A stretch of 64,000 nucleotides of DNA. It comes from Prochlorococcus marinus str. MIT 9302 (lineage in GTDB: Bacteria > Cyanobacteriota > Cyanobacteriia > PCC-6307 > Cyanobiaceae). Made by a program: the position numbers and the translations under genes. Numbering within the stretch: position 1 is the first letter of the stretch; each line of letters begins with the position of its first letter. Positions 25,116-36,427 of this stretch are shown in pieces. The stretch spans positions 310,001 to 374,000 of the forward strand of contig NZ_JNAM01000011.1 in the NCBI RefSeq assembly GCF_000759975.1. The letters run 5' to 3'. A model generated the notes under the pieces. That model saw only the letters and a program-made list of their open reading frames with translations, was not told where the DNA came from and did no database searches.

Positions 25116-26809
25116 AGTTTTTACTCGCTCAAATTAATCCAGTAGTTGGAGATTTAGAGGGCAATGCAAAAAAAATACTTTTTATTGCTTCGAAAGCTAG
25201 CTCAATTTCTGCTGATTTTGTTCTTACGCCAGAATTATCCTTATGGGGATATCCAGCAAATGACTTACTTCTAAAAAAAAATTTAATCAAAAATCAATAT
25301 CAAATACTTGACCAATTAGCCTTAAATATATATAAAAAATATGGAAACTTAAGTATCACCGTTGGGATAGCTGAGATAATAAATGATTCTTTTTTCCCAA
25401 ATCTTTATAATGCTATTGCATTGCTTGAGGGCGGTAAATGGAAAATAATTGCACGTAAAATGATTCTTCCAACTTATGAGGTATTTGATGAAAAAAGATA
25501 CTTTAGATCAGAGGAAACAGTTTCTATATTGATAAAAAAAATTAAAGATAAAACTTGGAGACTTGGCTTTACTATATGCGAAGATTTGTGGGTCAATAAA
25601 GATATAGAAGGTAGAGGAATTCATAAAAAGAATCCTATTTTTGATTTAAAGAAAAAAAAAGTTGATATTTTAGTAAATTTATCGGCATCACCATATACCT
25701 TCAAAAAATTAGAGCTAAGATCCAAAGTTTCCAGTTTTGCTGCTCAATATCTTCAAGTCCCCCTAATTTATGTAAACCAAATTGGAGCAAATGATAATTT
25801 AATTTTTGATGGAAATAGTTTTATTCTTGACAAGAATGGATCTAAAATTAAGCAATTAAAACCTTTTTCAGAAGACCTCTCCAGTTGGGAAATTGAGCAG
25901 ACAGAACCTGAAAAAAATAAAATTGAAAACTCTGCAATGTCATCAATTTTTGATGCATTAGTGCTTGGAGTTAAGGATTATGCAAAAAAATGCGGATTTA
26001 AGACAGCTTTAATTGGATTGAGTGGTGGCATTGATTCAGCACTAGTTTCAGCAATTGCGACAGCTGCTCTTGGAAGTGATAATATTTATTGCGTTTCAAT
26101 GCCCTCTAAATGGAGCTCATCTCATTCAAAGAGTGATGCGAAAGAGTTAGCGAGACGATTAAAGATAAATTTCAACAGCATACCAATTGAAAACTTGATG
26201 ACCTCTTTTGAAGAATCTTTTATAGAAACCATAGATTTCGAGATGGCTGAAATAACAAATCAAAATATTCAATCAAGGATCAGAGGAACGCTTCTGATGG
26301 CTTTAGCAAATCAAGAAAAGCATTTATTACTTTCAACAGGTAATAAATCGGAACTAGCTGTAGGATATTGCACACTTTATGGTGATATGAATGGAGGATT
26401 ATCTGTAATTGGGGATTTATATAAAAGTAATGTTTTTAAATTATGCAATTGGCTTGATAGTAAAGATTCAATTAATCATAGAAAATCTTATATGTTAGAT
26501 AGTAATGTAAATATAATTGGTGAAAATATACGTACGAAAGCTCCAAGCGCCGAATTGGGTCCTGATCAATTAGATACTGATTCTCTCCCACCTTATTCCA
26601 TTTTAGATAGTATTCTTAAAGGAATTATTGAAGAGAAAAAAGATTTAAAACAACTTGAAGAAGATGGTTATAAAAAAGAATTAATTTTAAAAATAATCTT
26701 ATTAATAAAAAAAGCTGAATTCAAAAGAAAGCAAGCTCCTCCAATCCTAAAACTAAGTAGTCAATCATTAGGAAGTGACTGGAGAGTTCCAATAGCAATA
26801 TCTTACTAA
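25112..26809 (+). CDS. nadE: Glutamine-dependent NAD+ synthetase
   Basis: The 565-residue enzyme is a fusion. An N-terminal nitrilase-type glutaminase has Glu41 (TPELSLWGYP), Lys116 (RKMILPTYEV) and Cys156 (FTICEDLW) as the catalytic triad. The C-terminal synthetase has the ATP pyrophosphatase loop LSGGIDSALV at about 304-313 and STGNKSELAVGY. It amidates NaAD to NAD, directly after the NadD step. Confidence 0.93.
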   Translation: MKFLLAQINPVVGDLEGNAKKILFIASKASSISADFVLTPELSLWGYPANDLLLKKNLIKNQYQILDQLALNIYKKYGNLSITVGIAEIINDSFFPNLYNAIALLEGGKWKIIARKMILPTYEVFDEKRYFRSEETVSILIKKIKDKTWRLGFTICEDLWVNKDIEGRGIHKKNPIFDLKKKKVDILVNLSASPYTFKKLELRSKVSSFAAQYLQVPLIYVNQIGANDNLIFDGNSFILDKNGSKIKQLKPFSEDLSSWEIEQTEPEKNKIENSAMSSIFDALVLGVKDYAKKCGFKTALIGLSGGIDSALVSAIATAALGSDNIYCVSMPSKWSSSHSKSDAKELARRLKINFNSIPIENLMTSFEESFIETIDFEMAEITNQNIQSRIRGTLLMALANQEKHLLLSTGNKSELAVGYCTLYGDMNGGLSVIGDLYKSNVFKLCNWLDSKDSINHRKSYMLDSNVNIIGENIRTKAPSAELGPDQLDTDSLPPYSILDSILKGIIEEKKDLKQLEEDGYKKELILKIILLIKKAEFKRKQAPPILKLSSQSLGSDWRVPIAISY

Positions 26810-26814
26810 TCGCT

Positions 26815-27864
26815 TTAAGTACATTTTTGGATTTTTTTTAAAGGCCGTTTAATTGCATTAAGATTGATACCTTTTTTTATAGAAAGAATTATGCCTGCAG
26901 CTTCTAAATAATTATTCACTTCAAAAAGATTAGGATAATCATAAAACTCATTAGTAACTTTTAATGTATTTTGATTTTTTACAGAGATAATACATAAACC
27001 TTTTTCAATACCTGCGAGTACTGCTTCTCCACCTAGCGCCCCATTAGGAACGACAATAGATTCAATTTGATTAGGATATAATGAGATAAGTTCATTTTGA
27101 TTAGGCAATTCAACAATGTCAGGAGCATTGCTTAAACCAATCAATACCGATGGTAAAAAGGTATATCCAATTTCTTCTGCAGCAGCGCGAGGATCTAATT
27201 TTTCATTCAACTCAATTGGATTTAACGCTGGTGCATGAGCACAGGGGACTTTTAAGAACTTGCTGATCAGATGACTTAAAACCGCTTCGACTCCAGAAAT
27301 AGGGTCAACCCCTTTTCCCTCTCGATAAATATTTGTTTCTGGAGAATCTGAATCGTCTGGAAATTTTGCCACAATTGCTATTGCCGTTACTCCTTGTTCT
27401 ATTAAACATTTACCAGCATCAATTAAAGTATCAGGATTTTCAATTATGCCACCACTCATTTTTGACGAATCAGAATCAATAACTATATTTAATGGTTTTT
27501 TTGTAGCCACATACGAATGAACGTTAATTCCTAAAGTAGAAACACACGCATCAGCAACTTGTAAATGTCTTACTAATATTTCACTTTCAATGCCTGAATC
27601 AAAAATTATCCCAATTTTCTGTTCCTTTACCCTTTTTAGAGCAATTTCTCCTTTAACAAGTCGATCTAAACTATAACCCTCAACATAAAAAATATTTTGA
27701 TCTTTTTCAGAAAGAGTCCCACCATTCATAACATTTGGATGAGTAATTAAACATCCACTTGCCGATGCTAATAATTTAGCGGTAGGAAGTGCATCACCAG
27801 CAAAACCTCCTATCTCGCAACCTATACCAGTTGGAACAATGAATACTGTTGGTGAAATTTCCAT
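26815..27864 (-). CDS. DUF3326 family protein
   Basis: The 349-residue product matches DUF3326, found in cyanobacteria and plants: FIVPTGIGCEIGGFAGDALP at the start, LITHPNVMNGGTL, and ISGVEAVLSHLISK with KVPCAHAPAL in the middle. It has no membrane segment. Two conserved cysteines are visible (GIGCEIGG and KVPCAHAP). The biochemical role is unknown. It is last in a minus-strand run behind the ferredoxin gene. Confidence 0.82.
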   Translation of the reverse strand: MEISPTVFIVPTGIGCEIGGFAGDALPTAKLLASASGCLITHPNVMNGGTLSEKDQNIFYVEGYSLDRLVKGEIALKRVKEQKIGIIFDSGIESEILVRHLQVADACVSTLGINVHSYVATKKPLNIVIDSDSSKMSGGIIENPDTLIDAGKCLIEQGVTAIAIVAKFPDDSDSPETNIYREGKGVDPISGVEAVLSHLISKFLKVPCAHAPALNPIELNEKLDPRAAAEEIGYTFLPSVLIGLSNAPDIVELPNQNELISLYPNQIESIVVPNGALGGEAVLAGIEKGLCIISVKNQNTLKVTNEFYDYPNLFEVNNYLEAAGIILSIKKGINLNAIKRPLKKIQKCT

Positions 27865-27894
27865 TATTAAAAATATTTCAATTTATATTCTTCT

Positions 27895-28086
27895 TTAATT
27901 AACAAGGACAGCTTTAATTTTAAGTTTTTTCGTGCCATAAGAGTCAATAGAATTTTGAATTTCAACAATTGACCATCTAATTACATCACCTTTTTTTTCT
28001 AAATTAGTAATAATAAATTTCCTCAAATTTTTTAATTTTATTGCAACTGGCCAATCCAAATAAAAATCAACTGAACTTAATTTCAT
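27895..28086 (-). CDS. Small conserved hypothetical protein, 63 residues
   Basis: The product begins MKLSSVDFYLDWPVAIKLKN and ends KLKIKAVLVN. An alternating hydrophobic/charged pattern suggests a small beta-rich protein. The start overlaps the ferredoxin stop by four bases (ATGA-type), so the two are translationally coupled. No family name can be given. The tight coupling suggests a partner or maturation role for the ferredoxin, which is inference. Confidence 0.75.
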   Translation of the reverse strand: MKLSSVDFYLDWPVAIKLKNLRKFIITNLEKKGDVIRWSIVEIQNSIDSYGTKKLKIKAVLVN

Positions 28087-28409
28087 TTTTGATACTTACC
28101 AAATTGATCATTATATAAATCATCTTCAACTTGTTCACCAATAACAACATGCAAATCTGACTTTGGATATGCCACACACAAAAGAGCAAAGCCCTTTTCT
28201 CTTAAATCATCATTTAATCCCATAGCATCTTCTTGTTCAACAGATCCCTCCAATATCCTTGATGCGCAACTCGTACAAACACCTGAACAACAACTGCTTG
28301 GTAAATCTATTCCATTTATTTTTGCCGCTGAAATAACATCTTGATCTTCAGAACATAAAAAACTAAAAGTCTTTTGCTCAAATCTAACTTTGATATTATG
28401 TTCAGGCAT
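28083..28409 (-). CDS. 2Fe-2S plant-type ferredoxin
   Basis: The 108-residue product has the plant-type cluster motif CCSGVCTSC (about 40-48, C-x4-C-x2-C pattern) and the fourth ligand about 30 residues later in FALLCVAYP. The C-terminus is acidic (EQVEDDLYND). It is an electron carrier probably distinct from the main photosynthetic ferredoxin PetF, given the divergent sequence and the operon with DUF3326. Confidence 0.85.
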   Translation of the reverse strand: MPEHNIKVRFEQKTFSFLCSEDQDVISAAKINGIDLPSSCCSGVCTSCASRILEGSVEQEDAMGLNDDLREKGFALLCVAYPKSDLHVVIGEQVEDDLYNDQFGKYQK

Positions 28410-28425
28410 ATTCTTAATCTTCTGG

Positions 28426-29376
28426 CTAAACTGCTGAACCTCCTACAACTTCTAATATTTCTTGCGTAATAGCTGCTTGTCTGGCTTTGTTATAAGTAAG
28501 ATTCAACGTACTTGCTAATTCTTTAGCATTATCACTCGCATTATTCATAGCAGTCATCCTGCATGCAAGTTCTGAGGCTGCTGACTCTTGAAGAGCTCTG
28601 AGTACCTGATTCTGTAAATATAGTGGTAATAGCGAATCTAATAATTGATCAGGACTTTGTTCAAAGACAATATCTGAAGGTAACTTCTCTGAATCACTTT
28701 TTTCAATATTTGATTTTTCAACGAATAACTTACTATCTTTAGTTGTTAACCTAAAAATTTCATCATTTTCATCCGCAATACCTTGAGGGTCTAGTGGCAA
28801 CAATGTTTGAACTACTGGTGCACAGCTTACAAGAGTAATGAATTTAGTATAAATAATCTCTACCCTATCAGCATTTTCAGATAAAAATTCAGCTAAGACT
28901 TCACTAGTTATCCCTTCAGAGTCTTTGGCAGTTGGCACCTGTTCTAGCTCTTTAAATGTGGTTTTAATTTTGTATCTATCTTTCCTGTTTTGGAAGTAAC
29001 CTATTGCCTTTTTACCAACTAAGATCAAATTTGGTTCATAACCTTGTTTAATCAACTCTGCATACCTAATTTCTACCTTCTTGATTATGTTGGTATTATA
29101 TCCTCCACATAATCCTCTATCAGCAGTTATGCATACCAAAGAAATTGTTTTAACATCTCTTTTTGATAAAAGAGGAGAATCTACAGCCTCAAACTGAACT
29201 CTAGATTGAATATTTTCTAGAACTCGAGCAAGTTTATCTGCGAAAGGTCTACTCTTAAGAACTTGATCTTGTGCCCTCCTAACTTTTGCAGCTGCAACTA
29301 ACCTCATTGCTTCTGTTATTTTTCGTGTGTTTTTAACAGAAACAATGCGATCTCTAATTTCTTTAAGATTTGCCAT
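28426..29376 (-). CDS. atpG: ATP synthase F1 subunit gamma
   Basis: The 316-residue rotor shaft has the N-terminal helix NLKEIRDRIVSVKNTRKITE and the C-terminal helix TLTYNKARQAAITQEILEVV. A cyanobacterial insertion lies at about 200-235 (a charged, Ser/Lys-rich stretch absent from most bacterial gammas); the plastid redox cysteines are absent. It is last gene of the eight-gene operon, 19 bases after atpA. Confidence 0.95.
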   Translation of the reverse strand: MANLKEIRDRIVSVKNTRKITEAMRLVAAAKVRRAQDQVLKSRPFADKLARVLENIQSRVQFEAVDSPLLSKRDVKTISLVCITADRGLCGGYNTNIIKKVEIRYAELIKQGYEPNLILVGKKAIGYFQNRKDRYKIKTTFKELEQVPTAKDSEGITSEVLAEFLSENADRVEIIYTKFITLVSCAPVVQTLLPLDPQGIADENDEIFRLTTKDSKLFVEKSNIEKSDSEKLPSDIVFEQSPDQLLDSLLPLYLQNQVLRALQESAASELACRMTAMNNASDNAKELASTLNLTYNKARQAAITQEILEVVGGSAV

Positions 29377-29395
29377 GATAATTACTTAAATAAAT

Positions 29396-30925
<1,530 letters not shown>

Positions 30926-30943
30926 TTAAGGTTAATTTAAAAG

Positions 30944-31486
30944 TTACTTGGATAGTGACAAACCAAGTTTTCTAATTTGTGAAGCAAGAGAAGCATCAAT
31001 TACTTTAGATCCTACACTTGCGACGAAACCACCAATAAGCGATGGGTCGATTTTAGTTACAAGTTCTAATTTTTCAGTTCCAGCGATATTGACGATCTTT
31101 TGGGTAATTAAACCTTTCTGTTCATCAGTAAGCTCGACTGCAGAAGTAACAGTTGCTAAAGCAATATTACTATTTTCTCGGTAAATCTCTAAAAATCTAT
31201 TAAGAATAGATGTAAGAATTCCAATTCTTTGCCTATCAACCAATATTTTTAAGAAATTTAGCAATGAAGAGTTAACCTTATTTGAAAAGATTTCAATAAT
31301 GATTTTCTTCTTAGCTTCTGTTTCTAAAATTGGCGAGGATAGTGCCTTCTCCAATTCAGGGGAATCATTTAACAATTCGAGAAGTTGTTTAACCTCTGAA
31401 ACCATCTCTTCAGTTTGCAAATTTTCATTTACAACTTGAAGTAATGCCTCGGCATATGGTGTAGTAACTGAATTTAAAAGTGGCAT
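30944..31486 (-). CDS. atpH: ATP synthase F1 subunit delta
   Basis: The 180-residue subunit fits the OSCP/delta family: PYAEALLQVV near the N-terminus, FLKILVDRQRI in the middle and the C-terminal DPSLIGGFVASVGSKVIDAS. It joins the peripheral stalk to the top of F1. Its start abuts the atpF stop, sharing one base. (It is called atpD in cyanobacterial nomenclature.). Confidence 0.93.
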   Translation of the reverse strand: MPLLNSVTTPYAEALLQVVNENLQTEEMVSEVKQLLELLNDSPELEKALSSPILETEAKKKIIIEIFSNKVNSSLLNFLKILVDRQRIGILTSILNRFLEIYRENSNIALATVTSAVELTDEQKGLITQKIVNIAGTEKLELVTKIDPSLIGGFVASVGSKVIDASLASQIRKLGLSLSK

Positions 31487-31998
31487 TAGTTCACCTCAAT
31501 ATTGTTAATTGATTGAGTTACCAAATTTTCTTGTGTTGTTGAATCAAGTCGATTTGGGAGAGAATCTAAAGCTTTCTTAATTGCTAGTTCAACAGCCTCT
31601 TTTCGAAGTTGAGAAATTGCTCTAGATGCTTCAGAACTTTCATCAGAGATTGCGCTTTGTTTAATTCGTGCCATCTCTTCAATTGCTTTTTTCTCACTTT
31701 CCATTCTGATTGATTCGGATCTTTTGAGTGAATCTGCTTTAATTTGACTAGCTTTCTCTTCTGCTGAAGATAAGTCTTTTTTTGCCTTCTCTAAAGCATT
31801 AGTCGCATTCACCAGTCGATCTTCGGCATCTTTCAATTCAAGAAGAATTCCTTCTCTTCTTTTTTGAAGCATTTTCCCTAAAAAACTAGGCAAAAATTTA
31901 TACAGTCCAAAGACCACTACAGCCCAATTAAGGATATTAGTTTCGAATAAATTCAAATTCAATCCAAAACCTTCTGTGGCTAAAAGAGTTAAATTCAT
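31486..31998 (-). CDS. atpF: ATP synthase F0 subunit b
   Basis: The 170-residue product has one membrane helix (about 20-40, [20 protein letters not shown]) and then a long charged coiled coil (about 45-150). It is one of two non-identical peripheral-stalk subunits in cyanobacteria. The start overlaps the b' gene stop by four bases. Confidence 0.93.
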   Translation of the reverse strand: MNLTLLATEGFGLNLNLFETNILNWAVVVFGLYKFLPSFLGKMLQKRREGILLELKDAEDRLVNATNALEKAKKDLSSAEEKASQIKADSLKRSESIRMESEKKAIEEMARIKQSAISDESSEASRAISQLRKEAVELAIKKALDSLPNRLDSTTQENLVTQSINNIEVN

Positions 31999-32456
31999 TT
32001 TTTTAGAATCAATCTATTAACAATAAGTTCGCTTAAATCATCAGCTTGTTTAGAAAGTTGATCACGAGCAGCAGATGTCTGACTTTCAATTTCTAGCCTT
32101 ACTTTTTCTTTTGAAGCATTTGCTTCATTGTTAGCAAGTTCTAGTGCTTCTTTATAAAGCTTGTCAGACTCATTCTCGGCTTCGCTCACAATTCTTTGGG
32201 CTTCAGAACGAGCACTTTGAAGCTGATTTAATAAATCAGCTTCTAATTTTTTAACCTCTGAAAGTTTATTTTTGGCCTCAATAATATTGTTACTTACAAA
32301 CTTTTCTCTTTTTTCAACAACATTGCCAACTGGCTTAAAAAAAAGAGAATTTAATATGTAAGTAAGAGCAACTACTTGGATCGCCATTAGAGGCAAAGTG
32401 GCATTTATATCAAATAATCCACCTTCTGTAGTACCAAAAAAATTAAAGGCCAACAT
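31995..32456 (-). CDS. atpF': ATP synthase F0 subunit b'
   Basis: The 153-residue second stalk subunit is typical of photosynthetic bacteria. It has an N-terminal hydrophobic segment (about 18-43, [20 protein letters not shown]) and a coiled coil rich in Glu, Lys and Ala. It lies between atpE and atpF. In cyanobacterial nomenclature it is atpG. Confidence 0.93.
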   Translation of the reverse strand: MLAFNFFGTTEGGLFDINATLPLMAIQVVALTYILNSLFFKPVGNVVEKREKFVSNNIIEAKNKLSEVKKLEADLLNQLQSARSEAQRIVSEAENESDKLYKEALELANNEANASKEKVRLEIESQTSAARDQLSKQADDLSELIVNRLILKK

Positions 32457-32525
32457 ATGATTCAGTTGAAGTTAAAAAATTAAATTTAAATATTGCTATT
32501 TAAGGAATAGAAGCAATATTAACTT

Positions 32526-32789
<264 letters not shown>

Positions 32790-32850
32790 TTAATACTTGT
32801 GATAAATCTTTTTTGTCATACACGCTTGGACATCCTTTGATTTAAGAATG

Positions 32851-32869
32851 GGTCTGATATTTTCAGACC
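32851..32869 (-). promoter_or_regulatory. Hairpin in the atpB-atpE intercistronic region
   Basis: GGTCTGA and TCAGACC pair perfectly over seven bases around a five-base loop, within the 165-base gap between atpB and atpE. There is no T-run on the minus strand, so it is unlikely to be a terminator. It could stabilise the 5' end of processed atpE mRNA or act as an attenuator; this is inferred from position. Confidence 0.5.
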
Positions 32870-32936
32870 TACGCGATTAGATATTTTGCCAGATTACAGA
32901 CCCTTTGTAAAAGTATCTGAATATATTAGAAGAAAG

Positions 32937-33662
32937 CTAATGATGTTCTTCAACAGCTTCTCCAATGTAGTAGGCGGCTAGAGTTGCAAAAATTAATGCC
33001 TGAATTGCACTAGTAAACAATCCTAGAAACATAACTGGTATTGGTAGAATTAGAGGTACCAAAAAGACTAAAACACCAACAACAAGTTCATCAGCCAAAA
33101 TATTTCCAAATAGCCTGAAAGATAGTGATAAAGGTTTAGTAAAGTCCTCTAGAATTTTAAAAGGTAGCATTATCGGAGTTGGATGAACATAGTATTCAAA
33201 GTATCTCCAACCCTTATTACTTAAACCAGCATAGAAATAAGATAGTGAAACCAATAGTGCCAAGGCTATTGTTGTATTAATATCTGCAGTAGGTGCTCCC
33301 AACTCTCCACTTGGTAACTTAATCAATCTCCAAGGAATTAAAGCACCTCCCCAGTTGCTTACAAATACAAATAAAAATAAAGTACCTATAAATGGCATCC
33401 AATCTCTATAAACTTTTTCACCTATTTGAGTCCTAGCAAGATCTCTTATATAATCCCAAAGAAACTCAAGCAAGTTTTGAAGTCCTTTAGGATCATTTTC
33501 CATTTTTTTAGTTCCTAAAGAAATAAAAACTAATAACGCTCCTAATAAAATCCAAGATGTCAAAAATACCTGCCCATGAAGTCTGATATTTCCAATTTGC
33601 CAATAAAGATGTTGACCAACTTCTAGTGCTGCAAAATTTGTTAGCAAGGAATTAAAGAACAT
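32937..33662 (-). CDS. atpB: ATP synthase F0 subunit a
   Basis: The 241-residue membrane subunit has five or six helices and the essential arginine in [19 protein letters not shown] (Arg183). It forms the proton half-channels against the c ring. It is second in the operon after atpI. The cyanobacterial name is atpI (subunit a). Confidence 0.95.
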   Translation of the reverse strand: MFFNSLLTNFAALEVGQHLYWQIGNIRLHGQVFLTSWILLGALLVFISLGTKKMENDPKGLQNLLEFLWDYIRDLARTQIGEKVYRDWMPFIGTLFLFVFVSNWGGALIPWRLIKLPSGELGAPTADINTTIALALLVSLSYFYAGLSNKGWRYFEYYVHPTPIMLPFKILEDFTKPLSLSFRLFGNILADELVVGVLVFLVPLILPIPVMFLGLFTSAIQALIFATLAAYYIGEAVEEHH

Positions 33663-33709
33663 TTGATTTGAATAAAAGATTGGTAAATTTTTGAGAAAAC
33701 AAAATTTAC

Positions 33710-34186
33710 TTAGGAACGTGAAAAATAAAAAATGAGTGAGGGTTTATAAATGAAAAACCCTATCATTGCAGGAAAAATATCCAGTGATCCTAGCTTGCTC
33801 GCAAAAATAAAGAGGCAAACTGGAACTAATAGTTGCAATTTTGATACACCTGATGATTCATTACCCAGTTTTCCTACACTTTTAGCAAGCAAACGTAAGT
33901 AAAAAATACCAGCAATTGAACCTATAAAAATACTAAAACCAAAAGTAAATCCGAGAAAAATTCCAGTTATTGATGCAACTAAAATAGAAACAATAAAAGT
34001 AATTCCAAAAATTGTTAATTGTAATTTTGTATATTCATCATTTTTAGAAAGCAAATTGTGTAATTGACTGGCAATGCCTGATTTACTCTCATTGATGATG
34101 GGATTTTCGAGGGATTGTGAAATTTGAACATTCTCACTAGAAGGATGTTCAACTTTTTTTCTATTTGAGTCCACTGATGTGAACAT
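33710..34186 (-). CDS. atp1: ATP synthase accessory protein AtpI (Atp1)
   Basis: The 158-residue first gene of the ATP synthase operon has a polar, Ser/Asn-rich N-terminus (1-55) and four hydrophobic segments (about 58-78, 80-98, 115-135 and 137-155). It fits the small Atp1/AtpI (UncI) assembly-factor family that precedes subunit a, thought to help c-ring assembly or cation supply. The sequence is poorly conserved, so the call rests mainly on position and topology. Confidence 0.8.
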   Translation of the reverse strand: MFTSVDSNRKKVEHPSSENVQISQSLENPIINESKSGIASQLHNLLSKNDEYTKLQLTIFGITFIVSILVASITGIFLGFTFGFSIFIGSIAGIFYLRLLAKSVGKLGNESSGVSKLQLLVPVCLFIFASKLGSLDIFPAMIGFFIYKPSLIFYFSRS

Positions 34187-34452
34187 ATTTCAGAAACCCC
34201 GTTTAAATGGTTTAAAGTAAGTATATAAACTCACGGAATCTATCATGGAGAGGTGCCTTTTAGCTAGTTTTTTTTTATAAAAAATTAATTCTTAAGATTT
34301 GTGATGAATCTATTAACCATATTTTTGTTTTAATTTTGTGAATTAAAAATATATAGGTTGATCTTTAAAATTAATTTACGCTTTAAAAAGTTGATAATAG
34401 ACTTGGCAAAATCTCAATTTAACGTCTCAATAGTAAATATACAGCTAAACAA
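34187..34452. promoter_or_regulatory. Divergent promoter region ATP synthase operon / ftsW
   Basis: About 266 AT-rich bases between atp1 (minus) and ftsW (plus) must hold the main ATP synthase promoter. No operator is recognised. The minus-strand leader contains short T/A runs but no clear hairpin. Confidence 0.4.
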
Positions 34453-35688
34453 TTGGAGATAAGTCAAGAAAAAATTAAATACAAAAGAATTAATAAAAGG
34501 AACAAAAACATTAGTTCTAATTACAAAAAAAATCCAAACAATTTAAAAGAATCTATTTTTCCTTTGCCCTGGACAATATGGCCTTATGAGGCGAAAATCC
34601 TCATAATCCTTATTGGAATTTGGTCAATACTAGGAATATGTATTCTAGGATCGTCAAGTTGGTGGGTGGCTAGTAGAGAAATGGGTAATTGGGCTTATTT
34701 CTTAAAAAAACAAATTATTTGGACAATTCCAGGCATTGGTCTGTTTTATTTCGTTCTTAATACGAACATTAGAAATCTTTTAAGGTTTTCAAGAATTATT
34801 TTTTATATTTTATTTTTTTTGATTTTTCTAACCAATATTGCTGGAATTACAGTGAATGGCTCTTCAAGATGGCTAATGGTAGGTAATTTACGTCTGCAAC
34901 CATCTGAATTAATAAAACCTTTTCTAATTCTTGAAGCTTCTAACCTTTTTGCTCATTGGAATCTGATAAAGAATGATAAAAAATTAATTTCAATATTCTC
35001 GTTTGGTTTATTAATTTTATTAATACTTAAGCAGCCAAATTTAAGTACTGCATCATTAACTGGAATTCTTCTCTGGGTAATGGGCTTATGTGGAGGCGTA
35101 AAACTTAGCTCTCTTTGCTCATTTGCCTCATTAGGTCTCATTACTGGATGTATTAGTATTCTTAGTAATGAATATCAAAAACTTAGAGTTACTTCATTTA
35201 TTAATCCTTGGAAGGATCAACAGGAAAGTGGATTTCAATTGGTTCAGAGTTTATTAGCTATAGGTTCAGGTGGTCTATTTGGCCAAGGTTTTGGGCTGTC
35301 TATACAAAAATTACAGTACCTACCATTTATGTACACAGATTTTATTTTTGCCATTTTTGCAGAAGAATTTGGTTTGTTGGGGTGTACTTTATTCTTAGGA
35401 TTTTTAGCAGTATTTTCTTACATAAGCCTAAGAATTAGTCTTAAGTGCAGGAACAACTATACAAAATTAGTTGCTATCGGATGTGGTGTATTGTTGACAG
35501 GTCAATCAATAATGCATATTGCTGTAGCAACAGGTTCAATGCCCACTACAGGCTTACCACTACCTTTCATTAGTTATGGTGGGAATTCATTAATAGCTTC
35601 TTTTTTTATCGCAGGGATGTTAGTGAGATGTTCATTAGAATCAACAGGATTCATTGGTATGATTAGTACACGAAAGTCTCTTAATTAG
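34453..35688 (+). CDS. ftsW: Cell-division glycosyltransferase FtsW
   Basis: The 411-residue SEDS-family membrane protein polymerises septal peptidoglycan. Conserved segments are ITVNGSSRWLMVGNLRLQPS, ELIKPFLIL, QSLLAIGSGGLFGQGFG, and TGLPLPFISYGGNSL near the C-terminus. About ten membrane helices follow a 50-residue, Lys/Asn-rich cytoplasmic head. The start is a TTG, because no ATG occurs before the first helix. It is followed 82 bases later by ccdA. Confidence 0.88.
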   Translation: MEISQEKIKYKRINKRNKNISSNYKKNPNNLKESIFPLPWTIWPYEAKILIILIGIWSILGICILGSSSWWVASREMGNWAYFLKKQIIWTIPGIGLFYFVLNTNIRNLLRFSRIIFYILFFLIFLTNIAGITVNGSSRWLMVGNLRLQPSELIKPFLILEASNLFAHWNLIKNDKKLISIFSFGLLILLILKQPNLSTASLTGILLWVMGLCGGVKLSSLCSFASLGLITGCISILSNEYQKLRVTSFINPWKDQQESGFQLVQSLLAIGSGGLFGQGFGLSIQKLQYLPFMYTDFIFAIFAEEFGLLGCTLFLGFLAVFSYISLRISLKCRNNYTKLVAIGCGVLLTGQSIMHIAVATGSMPTTGLPLPFISYGGNSLIASFFIAGMLVRCSLESTGFIGMISTRKSLN

Positions 35689-35770
35689 TTAGAATTTAAA
35701 GGATTTAAGTCAAGTTATCGAATCATTTAATTTAGTTATTTCAGAATTATCTCAAAAGGGTAATCTGCTT

Positions 35771-36427
35771 ATGCAGAATGGTCTAAATAGTCCTGGTCCA
35801 TTTACTATATTTTTGGTTTTCAGCGCAGGACTTTTAACAAGTCTTGGGCCATGCTCATTATCATTACTTCCAGTAACAATTGCTTATATAGGAGGAACAG
35901 AGAAAAATAAATTTAAACTTATTAGTTTTTCAGGAGGAGTAGTTTTTTCGCTTGTTGCACTGGGGGCTGCGAGTGGATTCTTAGGTAAAATATATGGGCA
36001 AATTCCATCTTATTACACTTCATTTGTTGCCCTAATAGCAATAATAATGGGTTTAAATTTATTAGGAATTCTAAAGTTTCAGTTTCCGAATGGACCTGAT
36101 CTAAAAATAATAGAGGATAAGATACCATCCCTCATAGCACCTTTTACAATAGGAACTACTTTTGGACTAGCCTCTTCACCTTGCATCACTCCAGTTTTAG
36201 CAACTCTTCTAGCTTGGGTATCGCAAGCTAAAAACCCTATAATCTCAATTATTCTTTTGTTTTTCTTTGGAATAGGCCAAGTCACTCCATTAATTATTGC
36301 GGGAGCTACGGCAGAAAACCTAAAAAAGTTTTTAGAGCTTAGAAAATTTAGTCAAATAATTCCCACCTTAAGTGGGATATTTTTAGTGGCACTAGGATTA
36401 TTAAATTTATTTTCACATTGGATTTAA
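35771..36427 (+). CDS. ccdA: Cytochrome c biogenesis protein CcdA
   Basis: The 218-residue protein has six membrane helices and the paired redox cysteines of the CcdA/DsbD family, one in LGPCSLSLLPV near residue 28 and one in ASSPCITPVLA near residue 137. It moves electrons across the thylakoid or plasma membrane to keep apocytochrome c cysteines reduced. Its stop is immediately followed by the ccs1 start (TAAATG), consistent with System II biogenesis. Confidence 0.9.
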   Translation: MQNGLNSPGPFTIFLVFSAGLLTSLGPCSLSLLPVTIAYIGGTEKNKFKLISFSGGVVFSLVALGAASGFLGKIYGQIPSYYTSFVALIAIIMGLNLLGILKFQFPNGPDLKIIEDKIPSLIAPFTIGTTFGLASSPCITPVLATLLAWVSQAKNPIISIILLFFFGIGQVTPLIIAGATAENLKKFLELRKFSQIIPTLSGIFLVALGLLNLFSHWI

